64,000 nucleotides of DNA. Source: Acidobacteriota bacterium (GTDB taxonomy: Bacteria; Acidobacteriota; Terriglobia; Bryobacterales; Bryobacteraceae). This document shows, one piece after another, positions 33,588-42,332 of this stretch. How positions within the stretch are numbered: the first letter of the stretch is position 1; the number at the start of each line of letters is the position of its first letter. The stretch lies in NCBI GenBank assembly GCA_018268935.1, contig JAFDVS010000061.1:41219-105218 (forward strand). Reading direction: 5' to 3'. The translations under genes and the position numbers were made by a program. The notes beneath the pieces are model-generated. The model worked only from the letters and a program-made list of their open reading frames with translations. It searched no databases and had not been told where the DNA came from.

Positions 33588-35116
33588 CAGGAAAGCTCGG
33601 CCATCGCCTGCGGCAGATAGCGAAGCAGATCCGTCGCAATCACCGCCTTCTCTCCCATTGCCGCCGCCGCAATCTCTCCCGCCCGCCCGTGCAGCCACAC
33701 TGCCGCGCCGATCGCATAATCGGCCTCATCCTGAAATTGCCCCATGAATCCCGCAATCAAACCCGTGAGAATATCACCCGACCCGGCCGTCGCCATCGCC
33801 GGCGTCCCCGTCGGATTGATCCAAACCCGCCCGTCCGGAAACGCCACAATCGTCCGCTGTCCCTTCAGGACAATCGTCACTTCACGGTCGATCGCCGCCG
33901 TGCGCGCATAACCAATCCGGTCCGCCTGCACCTCCGCCGTCGTCGCATTGCAGAAACGCGCCATCTCGCCCGGATGCGGCGTCAGGATCCGCGGCCCGTC
34001 CGGACGCACCCGCGTCCCCGCAATCGCCGTGATCGCATCCGCATCCATTACCGCCGGTAGATCCAGATGCGAAAAAACATTTTGTGCAAATGCTGTTGTA
34101 TCCGCCGCCAGCCCCAACCCCGGCCCGATAGCCGCAATCGTCTTGCGCGCCGCCAGCGATTCCACCACCGGATAGGCCCGCGCCGCGATAGAGCCAATCT
34201 CATTCTCCACCAGCGGCTCTGTCATCAACTCCGGAGCGAACGCAGCGATACTCGCCACCGCCGAATGCGCGGACGCAACCGTAACCAGCCCTGCGCCAGA
34301 TCGCAGCGCCGCCAGTCCCGTCATTGCCGCTGCGCCCGTCTTTCCTCGCGATCCCCCCACCACCAGCACATGCCCGAAGTCCCCCTTGTGCGCCCCACGC
34401 GCGCGCGGACGGAACAATGGCCCAAACCACGATCGTTCCATCAGCGACGTAAAAATCGCCGGATCGTTCTCATACAACTCCGCCGGGCTTCCGATCGCCG
34501 CCACCACCAGCTCCCCGCACCTGTCGCAATTCGGCGGCAGAACATGGCACATCTTCGGAGCCGTGAACGTCACCGTCCCATCCGCCCGCGCCACTTCCCC
34601 CGCATTGTTCGCCGCGTCGCTGAACATCCCCGACGGTAGATCCACTGCCACAACCCGCGCATCGGGAAACTCGTGATTGATCGCGTGGATCAATTCCCCC
34701 GCGCGGCCCTCCGCCGGCCCGCGCAATCCCGTCCCCAGCACCGCATCCACCACAAGCGTCGCGCGCGCCATCGCCACGCTGATATCCCGCTGCACTTCCA
34801 GCCCGCACGCCCGCAGCATGCGCAAATTCTCAGCCGCATCGCCCTGCAACTCGCTGGGATCCGCGCCCAGCACAACATCCAACGCCCGCGGTGCAAAGCG
34901 CGAATGCAACTGCCGTGCAATCGCCAGCCCGTCTCCGCCGTTGTTCCCCTTACCGCACAGCACCACAATCCGCTGATCCCCCAGCGGAGCAAATCGCGAC
35001 GCCATGTACTCCACCACGCGATGCGCCGCGTTCTCCATCAAAATGATGCCGCTGATTCCTCGCCCGATGGTCATCCCATCCACTGATCGCATCTGCGCCG
35101 CAGTCAATACTTTCAT
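33587..35116 (-). CDS. nnr: Bifunctional NAD(P)H-hydrate epimerase / ADP-dependent dehydratase
   Basis: A 509-residue two-domain repair enzyme (YjeF). The N-terminal epimerase half has LCGKGNNGGDGLAIARQL and DAVLGTGLRGPAEG and interconverts R- and S-NAD(P)HX. The C-terminal carbohydrate-kinase-like half has GGSRGKTGAAAMTGLAALR, ILTPHPGEMARF and GSGDILTGLIAGFM and removes water using ADP. Length is normal for the fused form. It overlaps the potassium-channel gene by four bases and tsaE by one, so the three are translated in a chain. Confidence 0.94.
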   Translation of the reverse strand: MKVLTAAQMRSVDGMTIGRGISGIILMENAAHRVVEYMASRFAPLGDQRIVVLCGKGNNGGDGLAIARQLHSRFAPRALDVVLGADPSELQGDAAENLRMLRACGLEVQRDISVAMARATLVVDAVLGTGLRGPAEGRAGELIHAINHEFPDARVVAVDLPSGMFSDAANNAGEVARADGTVTFTAPKMCHVLPPNCDRCGELVVAAIGSPAELYENDPAIFTSLMERSWFGPLFRPRARGAHKGDFGHVLVVGGSRGKTGAAAMTGLAALRSGAGLVTVASAHSAVASIAAFAPELMTEPLVENEIGSIAARAYPVVESLAARKTIAAIGPGLGLAADTTAFAQNVFSHLDLPAVMDADAITAIAGTRVRPDGPRILTPHPGEMARFCNATTAEVQADRIGYARTAAIDREVTIVLKGQRTIVAFPDGRVWINPTGTPAMATAGSGDILTGLIAGFMGQFQDEADYAIGAAVWLHGRAGEIAAAAMGEKAVIATDLLRYLPQAMAELS

Positions 35117-36114
35117 GCGCCCGCTCCAATCAACATCGCTTCCAACCGCCGCAGCGCGTGCGGCTCTCCCATCACGATCAGATGATCGCCGGAGTGTATC
35201 ACCGCATCCGCCGTCGGATTGAACTCCATCGCCCCGTTCACTCGCCGGATGCCCAACACAATCACCCCGATCTCCCGCCGCAGTTGCAGTTCCTGCAGCG
35301 ACTTCTCAGACATCTCGCATCCATGATCCACCCGCACCTGCTCCATCGACGCGCCCAGCCCCACACTCTTCGTGAAGATGTCCATAAACTCCTGCACGTG
35401 TGGCTTCAGAATCGACGACGCCAGCCTGTGTCCCGTAAGGTAGTACGGCGCGAACACCATGTCCGCTCCCGCCCGCCGCAGTTTTGCTTCCGATTCCTCT
35501 TCATTGGCCCGCGCCGAAATCGTCAGCTTCGGATTCAGCGTCTTCGCCGACAATATCAGAAACATATTGTCGGCATCGGAAGCCAGCGCCGAAACCAACC
35601 CCTTCGCTCGCTGTATATGCAGCTCCCGCAGCGTCTCATCGCGCGTTGCGTCCGACAACACAGCCAGCATGCCAGCCCTCATCGCCCGCTCCACGCGATG
35701 CTCGTCATTGTCCACTACGACAAAGGGCACGCCGGCCCGCTGCATCTCCTGCGCCGCGCCCCGGCCCACGCGCCCGAACCCGCAGATAATGTAATGGTCC
35801 TTCAACTGTTCGATCATACGCTTCGACTTTCTGCGCCCCAATAATTCGCCGAATTCCCTCTCCAACACCACCTGCGCGATCACCGTCACCGTCTGCAGCA
35901 TGATTCCCACGCCGAAGAAAATGAGGAAGCTGTTGAACACCCGGCCCCGTAACGACAGCGGGTGAATTTCGCCGTAACCCACCGTCGTCATCGTCGTCAG
36001 CGTCATGTAGAACGCATCAAACCACGGATAGTTCTCAAGAAAGTGAAACCCCAGCGTCCCGGCCGTGAACACCGCCGTAATCGAGATCGCAATCAGCCGC
36101 AGTCGGTGCAACAT
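35113..36114 (-). CDS. Potassium channel with RCK (TrkA-N and TrkA-C) domains
   Basis: A 333-residue inner-membrane channel. Two hydrophobic helices flank a pore loop with the selectivity signature TTVGYGE (residues about 42-50). The cytosolic RCK domain then has a Rossmann motif in YIICGFGRVGRGAAQEM with VVDNDEHR. A second C-terminal RCK (TrkA-C) domain follows from about residue 245 (REIGVIVLGIRRVNG ... HLIVMGEP). This is the MthK/Kch type of gated K+ channel; the gating ligand could be Ca2+, NAD(H) or nucleotides. It lies seven bases after the phosphatase gene and overlaps nnr by four. Confidence 0.92.
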   Translation of the reverse strand: MLHRLRLIAISITAVFTAGTLGFHFLENYPWFDAFYMTLTTMTTVGYGEIHPLSLRGRVFNSFLIFFGVGIMLQTVTVIAQVVLEREFGELLGRRKSKRMIEQLKDHYIICGFGRVGRGAAQEMQRAGVPFVVVDNDEHRVERAMRAGMLAVLSDATRDETLRELHIQRAKGLVSALASDADNMFLILSAKTLNPKLTISARANEEESEAKLRRAGADMVFAPYYLTGHRLASSILKPHVQEFMDIFTKSVGLGASMEQVRVDHGCEMSEKSLQELQLRREIGVIVLGIRRVNGAMEFNPTADAVIHSGDHLIVMGEPHALRRLEAMLIGAGA

Positions 36115-36121
36115 GGCTCGA

Positions 36122-38095
36122 TCAAGTGCGAATCGCCAGCAACAGCGTCATATCGTCCTGCAATTCTCCCGAGCCCGTCCACTCCTTCACCTGCTCCACA
36201 ATCGAAGCAAGAATCTCGCTCGACGTGCTCCCCGTTCTTCGCCGCAGCAGTTCGCAAAGTCGCTCTTCGCCAAACTGCTCGCCATAGGCATTTTCTGCTT
36301 CCGTGATGCCATCAGTGTAGAACAGCAGCAGGTCCCCCGTTTCCAGCCGCACCCGGCTTTCTTCATAGCGCGAAAACGGAAACGCGCCCACCACTGTCCC
36401 GTTCACTTCCAGAAACTGCGTCTCGCCGTTGCGCATCAGGATCGGTGGCAAATGCCCCGCATTCGTGTACGTTAATGTGTGCGTCGCATCGTCATACACC
36501 CCAAAACAAAACGTCGCGTATTTCTCCGGTGTCGTGTTCGCGTGCAGATGCTTGTTCAAATCCCCTACCAGCTTCGACGTCGCAATCTCCACATCCGCGC
36601 CCTTGCGCGCATCCAGGCAATGCCGCACCTGCGTCCGCAACGCCGACTGCACCGTCGCCATCAGCAGCGCCGCGCTGATTCCTTTCCCCGCCACATCCCC
36701 AATCGCAATCGTCACCAGGTCTTCGTTCAGCCGCTGGTAATCATAGTAATCGCCCGAAACCATTCGCGCCGGATTGCAGAATGCATTCAGATGCAGCGTC
36801 TTCATCAACGGCACCGTGCGCGGATACAACTGGTTCTGCACTTCGCGCGCGATCTCCAGTTCCGCCTGCAATCGTTCGCTCTCTTTCGCCACCACCAGCA
36901 GCCGCTCAATGTTCGCTGTCATGTCATTGAACGACTTGCCCAACTCCGCCAGTTGATCCTGCCCCTTGATTTTGATCCGGTGCGAAAACACGCCCTCCTG
37001 AATCCGCTCCGTCCCTTCATACAAATCGTGCACCGTGCCCGTAATCGTTCGTGAGATCGAAACACCAATGATCAGCGACGTGGCCTCCGCGATAAAGATC
37101 GCGATCACCAGCGCCAGCAGCAGCGCCGGAATCACATCGTTATAGGTGTCCACTTTCTGCGCGAACAGCGTTCGTAACACCGCCGATGGCCGAGTCCGGA
37201 TGCTCAGCAGCTCAAACTCCACCCGCCCCGGTGAATCCCACAAATAAGCGGGCACCGCCGTCGGCCATCGCACTTCGATATCCAACCTGCGCTCCTTTGG
37301 TGGAACGCGGTTCCGCGGCGCGCCAATCTCCTCCTGCTCCCCCACAGAGCGCCGTAGCCGCATCCGCCCGCGATTGCGCGTCAAATCCTCATCCACTCGC
37401 AGAAACGTGATTTCTCCGATGTTCGGCGCCAACCCCGCCAAAAAGCGATCCGTCATCGGCGCCAGCATCGTCACCCGAGCCTCCGGCCTCACGATATGCG
37501 CCCACGCAAACAATTGCCCGTCCTTGAACGCCAACCCGCCCGCGTCGCCCCATTCCTTCGATGGCGCCTGTATCGCCGCGTCCTGCGGAATCCGATGCTC
37601 CCCACCAGCCTCGATCAACACTTCCAACCCCGGCACTCGCGAGGCCAGAACGGGGAACATATGCTCCGCCGCCGCCACACGCCGCGATGCCTCTTCTTCG
37701 GCGATATGCTGCGCCGAGCTCACCAGCAGCGCCGTGTGCCGCTCCAGTTCGCTCTGCACCATGAAGATCGCCGTCTGCCCCACTAGCCCGTACAGCAGCA
37801 CCATACTCAGCGATGCCAGCAGCGCAATCGGCACCAGCGCGATGAATCCGTACGCCACCAGCAGCCGGTTTCGCACCCGCCACAGAATCATTCGTAGAAA
37901 GCGCCGCACCACTCGCAACCCCAGCCATGCCCCCACGACGAAAGCCAGCACCTGCGCCACTGCCGACCCCAACCCCAACGGCACAAACACGCACACCACC
38001 GCCAATAGGAAAACCGCCGCCAGGATCTTATCCAGCCGGTTGAGTTCCTTCCACACGGTCTGCCACGTCACTTCATTGGGGACAGAGGCCGGCAC
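36122..38095 (-). CDS. Membrane-anchored PP2C/SpoIIE-type serine phosphatase with HAMP domain
   Basis: A 657-residue RsbU-like phosphatase. Hydrophobic helices are at about 24-38, 43-60 and 80-104, then an extracytoplasmic sensor region to about 325, another helix at about 327-347, and a HAMP linker to about 400 (RTITGTVHDLYEGTERIQEG). The catalytic domain from about 430 has the SpoIIE/PP2C metal motifs VSGDYYDYQ and AIGDVAGKGISAALLM, and FYTDGITEAEN near the end. Such enzymes usually remove phosphate from an anti-sigma-factor antagonist in partner-switching. No antagonist or anti-sigma kinase is in the window. Its gene sits 20 bases after the LOG-family gene and seven before the channel gene. 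Confidence 0.9.
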   Translation of the reverse strand: MPASVPNEVTWQTVWKELNRLDKILAAVFLLAVVCVFVPLGLGSAVAQVLAFVVGAWLGLRVVRRFLRMILWRVRNRLLVAYGFIALVPIALLASLSMVLLYGLVGQTAIFMVQSELERHTALLVSSAQHIAEEEASRRVAAAEHMFPVLASRVPGLEVLIEAGGEHRIPQDAAIQAPSKEWGDAGGLAFKDGQLFAWAHIVRPEARVTMLAPMTDRFLAGLAPNIGEITFLRVDEDLTRNRGRMRLRRSVGEQEEIGAPRNRVPPKERRLDIEVRWPTAVPAYLWDSPGRVEFELLSIRTRPSAVLRTLFAQKVDTYNDVIPALLLALVIAIFIAEATSLIIGVSISRTITGTVHDLYEGTERIQEGVFSHRIKIKGQDQLAELGKSFNDMTANIERLLVVAKESERLQAELEIAREVQNQLYPRTVPLMKTLHLNAFCNPARMVSGDYYDYQRLNEDLVTIAIGDVAGKGISAALLMATVQSALRTQVRHCLDARKGADVEIATSKLVGDLNKHLHANTTPEKYATFCFGVYDDATHTLTYTNAGHLPPILMRNGETQFLEVNGTVVGAFPFSRYEESRVRLETGDLLLFYTDGITEAENAYGEQFGEERLCELLRRRTGSTSSEILASIVEQVKEWTGSGELQDDMTLLLAIRT

Positions 38096-38115
38096 AGAGA
38101 ATAGTCGCTCCCGAT

Positions 38116-38901
38116 TTAGACGCGCGATTTCGCGATCGCGGGAATCATGTGCTCGAAGGCAGGCAACGGCTCCTTCGGCTTCAAATAGTATTCGGTGAGT
38201 CCATCCACCAGCAGCTTCACCGCTTCATCCGGGTCATCGGCAAATTGAAAAAGCTGCAGGTCTTCTTCGCTGATCATTCCGTACTTCACCAGCGCTTCGA
38301 AGTTCAGCACTTCCTTCCAGAACTGCGATCCATACAGCACAATGACAATCTTCTTTTCCAGCTTCCTCGTTTGCGCCAGCGTCAGCAACTCGCTCAATTC
38401 GTCCAGCGTCCCGAATCCGCCCGGAAACACGATCAGCGCCTTCGCCAGATACGCGAACCAGAACTTGCGCATGAAGAAGTAGTGAAACTCGAAGCTCAGC
38501 TCCGGCGAGATGTAGGGGTTCGGCATCTGCTCAAACGGCAGTCCGATATTCAGCCCGATCGACTTGCCGTTGGCATCGTGCGCCCCGCGATTGGCGGCCT
38601 CCATAATGCCCGGGCCGCCTCCGCTCGTCACCACAAACCGCAGCGGCTTCTGCAGGCTCTCGCTCCACTCCGTGATCTTCCGCGCCACCTCGCGCGCCTC
38701 GTGATAGTAGCGCACCAGTGGATGATCCCCTTCGGCCGGAATGCGCGCCGATCCGAAAAATACCACGGTGTCGCGAATCATTTCTTTCCGGAACTTGTCC
38801 AGCGGACCAAGGTATTCCGATAAGATCCGCACCGATCGGGCGGCCGGAGATTCCAGAAATTCAGCGTCTCGATACGCGGGATGACGGCTGGGGTGACTCA
38901 T
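38116..38901 (-). CDS. LOG-family (TIGR00730) nucleotide phosphoribohydrolase-like protein
   Basis: A 261-residue Rossmann-fold protein with the LOG signature PGGFGTLDE and the upstream SGGGPGIMEAANRGAHD. Enzymes of this family cleave the N-glycosidic bond of (cytokinin) nucleoside monophosphates; they are often misnamed lysine decarboxylase. This is a longer form with N- and C-terminal extensions (the short form is about 190 residues). It overlaps the enolase-superfamily gene by four bases. Confidence 0.9.
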   Translation of the reverse strand: MSHPSRHPAYRDAEFLESPAARSVRILSEYLGPLDKFRKEMIRDTVVFFGSARIPAEGDHPLVRYYHEAREVARKITEWSESLQKPLRFVVTSGGGPGIMEAANRGAHDANGKSIGLNIGLPFEQMPNPYISPELSFEFHYFFMRKFWFAYLAKALIVFPGGFGTLDELSELLTLAQTRKLEKKIVIVLYGSQFWKEVLNFEALVKYGMISEEDLQLFQFADDPDEAVKLLVDGLTEYYLKPKEPLPAFEHMIPAIAKSRV

Positions 38902-40052
38902 GGGAGATCTCTCAATTCTCGCATTGTGGCGGCGGAAACGTGGGAATACCGTCCTAACGCGTCCAGGTCAACCGTGAACCCAAGCCCCGGCGTCCTTGGA
39001 ATCGGCAGCATCCCCTCTTCATCCAAACTCCATCCACCCGCTGCAATCTCGTCAATAAACGGAGACCCCGTCAAATACTCCACCAGGTTCGTATCCGGAA
39101 ACGCCGACGCCAGATGCAGATCCGCCGCCAGCCCAACAGCCGTATTCCAGCCGTGCGGAATGAATCGCACCCCGTGGTCCCAAGCCATCTGCGCGATCCG
39201 CCGCTCTTCGCTGATCCCACCCACCTTCGTCACATCCGGCTGCACAATGTCGAATGCCCCGCGCTCAATCCAAGGTTGGAACGCCTGCCGCCGCGTCAGT
39301 ACTTCGCCGCCCGCGATGTTCACCTTCGACGCGCGCCGCAGCGCAACGAAATCCTCCAGCGCATCCGGCCGCAACGCTTCTTCAAACCAGTGCACCTCAT
39401 ACTCCGCCAGCATCTCCGATGTGCGCACGGCCCACTGCAACCCATTCGACCAGTACGCATCGCTCCCGCCCGCGTCCACCATCAACATCGACTCCGCGCC
39501 CACTGCTTCCCTCGCTGCCCGCACAATCGCTTCGTCTGTCTTCTTATCACGCCGCCCAAACGGACCCCATCCAATTTTGAACGCGCGGAATCCCTGCGCC
39601 TTCACCGGCAGCAGTTCATCCGCCATGCGCTCCGGCTCCCGCATCAGCAACGATGCGTACGGCCGCACGCGCTCGCGATAGCGCCCGCCAAGCAACCTCC
39701 CTACCGGTTGCCCCGTCACCTTCCCCAATATGTCCCACAGCGCAATATCAATCCCGCTGATCGTGTGCGTGATGCTCCCGCCGCGCCCCTGCCAGAACGT
39801 GTTCTGATGCAGCTTCTCGCTCACCCGCTCCGGTTCCAGCGCTTCCTCATTCATATACAGTGGGCGCAGCACCGCCAGCGATCCCTTCACCAGGTCTTCG
39901 CTGGTAAATACGCTGCCCCACCCCGTTGGCCCGCCGTCCGTCTGCACCGCAATCAGCGTATGCACGCAGTCTTCCGGCTGCAGTTCATTCGTCCAGCCGC
40001 CTTCGGGCGTTTTCCCGCGCAGACCGAAGGCCATAATGTTGCGAATCTTCAT
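38898..40052 (-). CDS. Enolase-superfamily (mandelate racemase/muconate-lactonizing) enzyme
   Basis: A 384-residue protein with the N-terminal capping domain and a C-terminal TIM barrel. The catalytic lysine block FRAFKIGWGPFG, the first metal Asp in SMLMVDAGG, the Glu in VHWFEEAL, the Glu in VNIAGGEV and the catalytic His in VRFIPHGWN place it in the MR or galactarate/gluconate-dehydratase branch. Probably dehydrates or epimerises a sugar acid; the exact substrate is not readable. First gene of an eight-gene minus-strand run ending at 31208, 42 bases from the divergent methyltransferase gene. Confidence 0.88.
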   Translation of the reverse strand: MKIRNIMAFGLRGKTPEGGWTNELQPEDCVHTLIAVQTDGGPTGWGSVFTSEDLVKGSLAVLRPLYMNEEALEPERVSEKLHQNTFWQGRGGSITHTISGIDIALWDILGKVTGQPVGRLLGGRYRERVRPYASLLMREPERMADELLPVKAQGFRAFKIGWGPFGRRDKKTDEAIVRAAREAVGAESMLMVDAGGSDAYWSNGLQWAVRTSEMLAEYEVHWFEEALRPDALEDFVALRRASKVNIAGGEVLTRRQAFQPWIERGAFDIVQPDVTKVGGISEERRIAQMAWDHGVRFIPHGWNTAVGLAADLHLASAFPDTNLVEYLTGSPFIDEIAAGGWSLDEEGMLPIPRTPGLGFTVDLDALGRYSHVSAATMRELRDLP

Positions 40053-40094
40053 TTCCTATCGAGCGTCGCACAAACCAACGCTATCCTGGTATTC

Positions 40095-40781
40095 ATGCGC
40101 CGCCATCGGCCCAAAATCATCGCCCAGGCCCGCTTCGAACAGCATGCCGGAGAACTCCTCCCCCTTCCCCTCGAAGCCCGCTTTCAATACATCTATCAAC
40201 ACAATCTCTGGGGCAACGAAGAATCCCGCTCCGGTAACGGCTCCACCATCGAAGAGACTGCCGTCATTCGCCGCGCCATCGTCGACCTTCTTTGTCAACT
40301 CCACGCGCAGTCTCTCCTCGATATCCCCTGCGGCGATTTTCACTGGCTGAGCGAAGTCGAACTCCCCGTCTTCTACACTGGCGCCGACATCGTCGAGGCT
40401 ATCGTCGCAGCCAATCAGCAACGCTACGCATCCCCGCGCCGCGCCTTCCACCAATGCGATCTCACCACCCATCCGCTCCCGCCCGCCGATCTCGTCCTCT
40501 GCCGCGATTGCCTCGTCCACCTCAGCTTCGCCAACATCCGCCGCGCACTCGCCAACATCAAACGCTCCGGCTCACGTTACTTGTTGATGACCCATTTCCC
40601 CGATGTCGATGCCAACACCGATATCGCCGACGGCAATTGGCGCCCGCTCAAATTTCAGCTCCCGCCGTTCCAGCTTCCCCCGCCGCAACACATCATCGTG
40701 GAAAATTGCCCCGAAGCCGGTGGCGCTTACAGCGACAAATCGCTTGCCCTCTGGCCCATCGCTGAGTTGCCCGATTTCTAA
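40095..40781 (+). CDS. Class I SAM-dependent methyltransferase-like protein
   Basis: A 228-residue protein with motif I as SLLDIPCGDFHWLSE, then a strand with YTGADIVEAIVAANQQRY and ADLVLCRDCLVHLSF. Relatives are uncharacterised methyltransferases. The frame continues far upstream opposite the enolase gene; I start at the ATG at 40095 because the earlier part has no family similarity. There is no strong ribosome-binding site. Four bases of its end overlap the convergent BlaI gene. Confidence 0.75.
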   Translation: MRRHRPKIIAQARFEQHAGELLPLPLEARFQYIYQHNLWGNEESRSGNGSTIEETAVIRRAIVDLLCQLHAQSLLDIPCGDFHWLSEVELPVFYTGADIVEAIVAANQQRYASPRRAFHQCDLTTHPLPPADLVLCRDCLVHLSFANIRRALANIKRSGSRYLLMTHFPDVDANTDIADGNWRPLKFQLPPFQLPPPQHIIVENCPEAGGAYSDKSLALWPIAELPDF

Positions 40782-41170
40782 AGCAACGCCGCGTCCAGCC
40801 TGCCGTCGGATCTTTCTTCCGCCGCCACCGCCACGCTCGCCACCACACCGTGCACTGCGTAGTTCCGCAGCAGATCCATCGATCCGTCAAACAGCGAGTC
40901 GGCCAGTTCCTGTACGGCTTTCCTCCGCATCGCTTCGCGCTCCACCGTTGCCGTGTAGAAAAAAGCCCGTCCCACCTTGCGCCGCGCTACGCCGCCCTTC
41001 TTCGCCAATCGCTCCAACAGCGTCATCACCGTCGTATACGCCAGGCGCTTGCGCGGCTCCATCTGTTGCTGCACCGCGCGCACGTTCGCCTCACCGATTT
41101 CCCAGAGCGCTTTGAGACACTCCAGCTCTAACGGTGGCGGGATTTCCTTGGGCGGCCGTGCGGTGCGCAT
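40778..41170 (-). CDS. BlaI/MecI/CopY-type winged-helix repressor
   Basis: A 130-residue DNA-binding protein. The winged helix has ELECLKALWEIGEANVRAVQQQ and AYTTVMTLLERLAKKGGVARR, the BlaI family signature. It normally represses a beta-lactamase or copper gene and is cleaved by an M56 membrane protease. No M56 (BlaR1-like) gene is adjacent. It is transcribed one base after the YhaM-like gene and may regulate that operon or act elsewhere; it may or may not be tied to the serine-hydrolase gene at 2672. Confidence 0.9.
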   Translation of the reverse strand: MRTARPPKEIPPPLELECLKALWEIGEANVRAVQQQMEPRKRLAYTTVMTLLERLAKKGGVARRKVGRAFFYTATVEREAMRRKAVQELADSLFDGSMDLLRNYAVHGVVASVAVAAEERSDGRLDAALL

Positions 41171-41171
41171 T

Positions 41172-42281
41172 TCAGTCTGTTTTATCCTGCCTTAGCGCCT
41201 GTTGCAACCGTTCCGCAAATGGCGATGCCTGCGGAGCCTTCCGCGGCCCGTTCCCTTCGGCAGCTTTCACGTTCCCCGCACGCTGCGGTTCCACCTTCGG
41301 CGTCTCCTTCGCGCCCGCCGGCGGCGGATTCAGAAACTTGTCTTTTTTAAGAATCTGCCGCTCCAGCGATGCATTGAACCCGGTGAAGAACCCGTCGATC
41401 CCGCGATCCTTCTCGAGCGATGTCCGCAGCGACGCCATCTTCGAATCCAGGTTGTCGATATGATGCAGCAGCAGTGCTTCCAGAAAAGCCGGCTGCTTCG
41501 GTGACCCGAATTCCAACTGCCCGTGATGGCTTAGAATCATGTGCTCCAGCAACAGCCGCAGATTACGCGGGAACTCCGCAATCCCTCGCAGCTTCTCATC
41601 CATCATCCGCAGCCCGATGAACATGTGCCCCACCAGGTGCCCTTCCACCGAGTAGCCGAAGCTGCGGTCGTACGTCAACTCGTAGATCTTCCCGATGTCG
41701 TGCAGCAGCACACCCGTCAGCATCAAATCCAGATCCGCCTCGTAATGCGGAGCCGTCATCCGCGCCAGGTGCGCCATCGATAGCACGTGCTCCAGCAGCC
41801 CGCCCAGGTATGCGTGATGCATCGACTTCGCCGCCGGCGCTATCTTGTACAGCCGCGTAATCTCCCCATCGTCGAGAATCGCTTTGCACAGCGCGTGCAG
41901 ATGCGGGTTCTTCAGCTCATCCAGCATCTGCCGCAACTCCCGGAACATTTCTTCCGGATCGCGTTTCGACGCCGGAAAGTAGTCCGACAGGTCCACGGAA
42001 GCTTCATCCACCTTCTGCAGCTTCTGAATCGTCAGTTGCAGCCGGTTGAGGTGAATCTGTGCCAGCCCTCGCACCCGCACGAAATCGTCGCGCTCAAACG
42101 TGGACATCACCTCTTCCACGTTGTCCCACATCTTCGCATCGATCTCTCCGGTGCGATCACCCAGGATCAATGACAGATAGGGCTCTCCGGTCTTCTTCTG
42201 CCGGATGTCTTTTTGCTGCACAAGAAATGTAGCCGTGATGACTTGATTCGGCTGTAACTCAGCGACGTAGGGAGACTTCAT
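41172..42281 (-). CDS. YhaM-like 3'-5' exoribonuclease (OB-fold plus HD domain)
   Basis: A 369-residue cytosolic protein. Residues 12-90 form an OB-fold (ITATFLVQQKDIRQKKTGEPYL to GLAQIHLNRLQL). An HD phosphohydrolase domain follows with His194-Asp195 (GVLLHDIGKIYEL) and the HHGQLEFGSP block. This is the arrangement of YhaM from Bacillus, which degrades RNA and DNA 3' ends. The C-terminal 50 residues are a charged, proline-rich tail (PPPAGAKETPKVEPQ) not seen in YhaM. It follows ppiC-like gene by 51 bases and precedes the BlaI gene by one base. Confidence 0.9.
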   Translation of the reverse strand: MKSPYVAELQPNQVITATFLVQQKDIRQKKTGEPYLSLILGDRTGEIDAKMWDNVEEVMSTFERDDFVRVRGLAQIHLNRLQLTIQKLQKVDEASVDLSDYFPASKRDPEEMFRELRQMLDELKNPHLHALCKAILDDGEITRLYKIAPAAKSMHHAYLGGLLEHVLSMAHLARMTAPHYEADLDLMLTGVLLHDIGKIYELTYDRSFGYSVEGHLVGHMFIGLRMMDEKLRGIAEFPRNLRLLLEHMILSHHGQLEFGSPKQPAFLEALLLHHIDNLDSKMASLRTSLEKDRGIDGFFTGFNASLERQILKKDKFLNPPPAGAKETPKVEPQRAGNVKAAEGNGPRKAPQASPFAERLQQALRQDKTD

Positions 42282-42332
42282 GGACGCATTGATGCCTGCT
42301 CGAATGAGAGGCTCGATTTTCCTTCGTTTGGT

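Noticed and set aside
39114..40094. Upstream extension of the methyltransferase frame
   Set aside because: Antisense to the enolase-superfamily gene and without family similarity.
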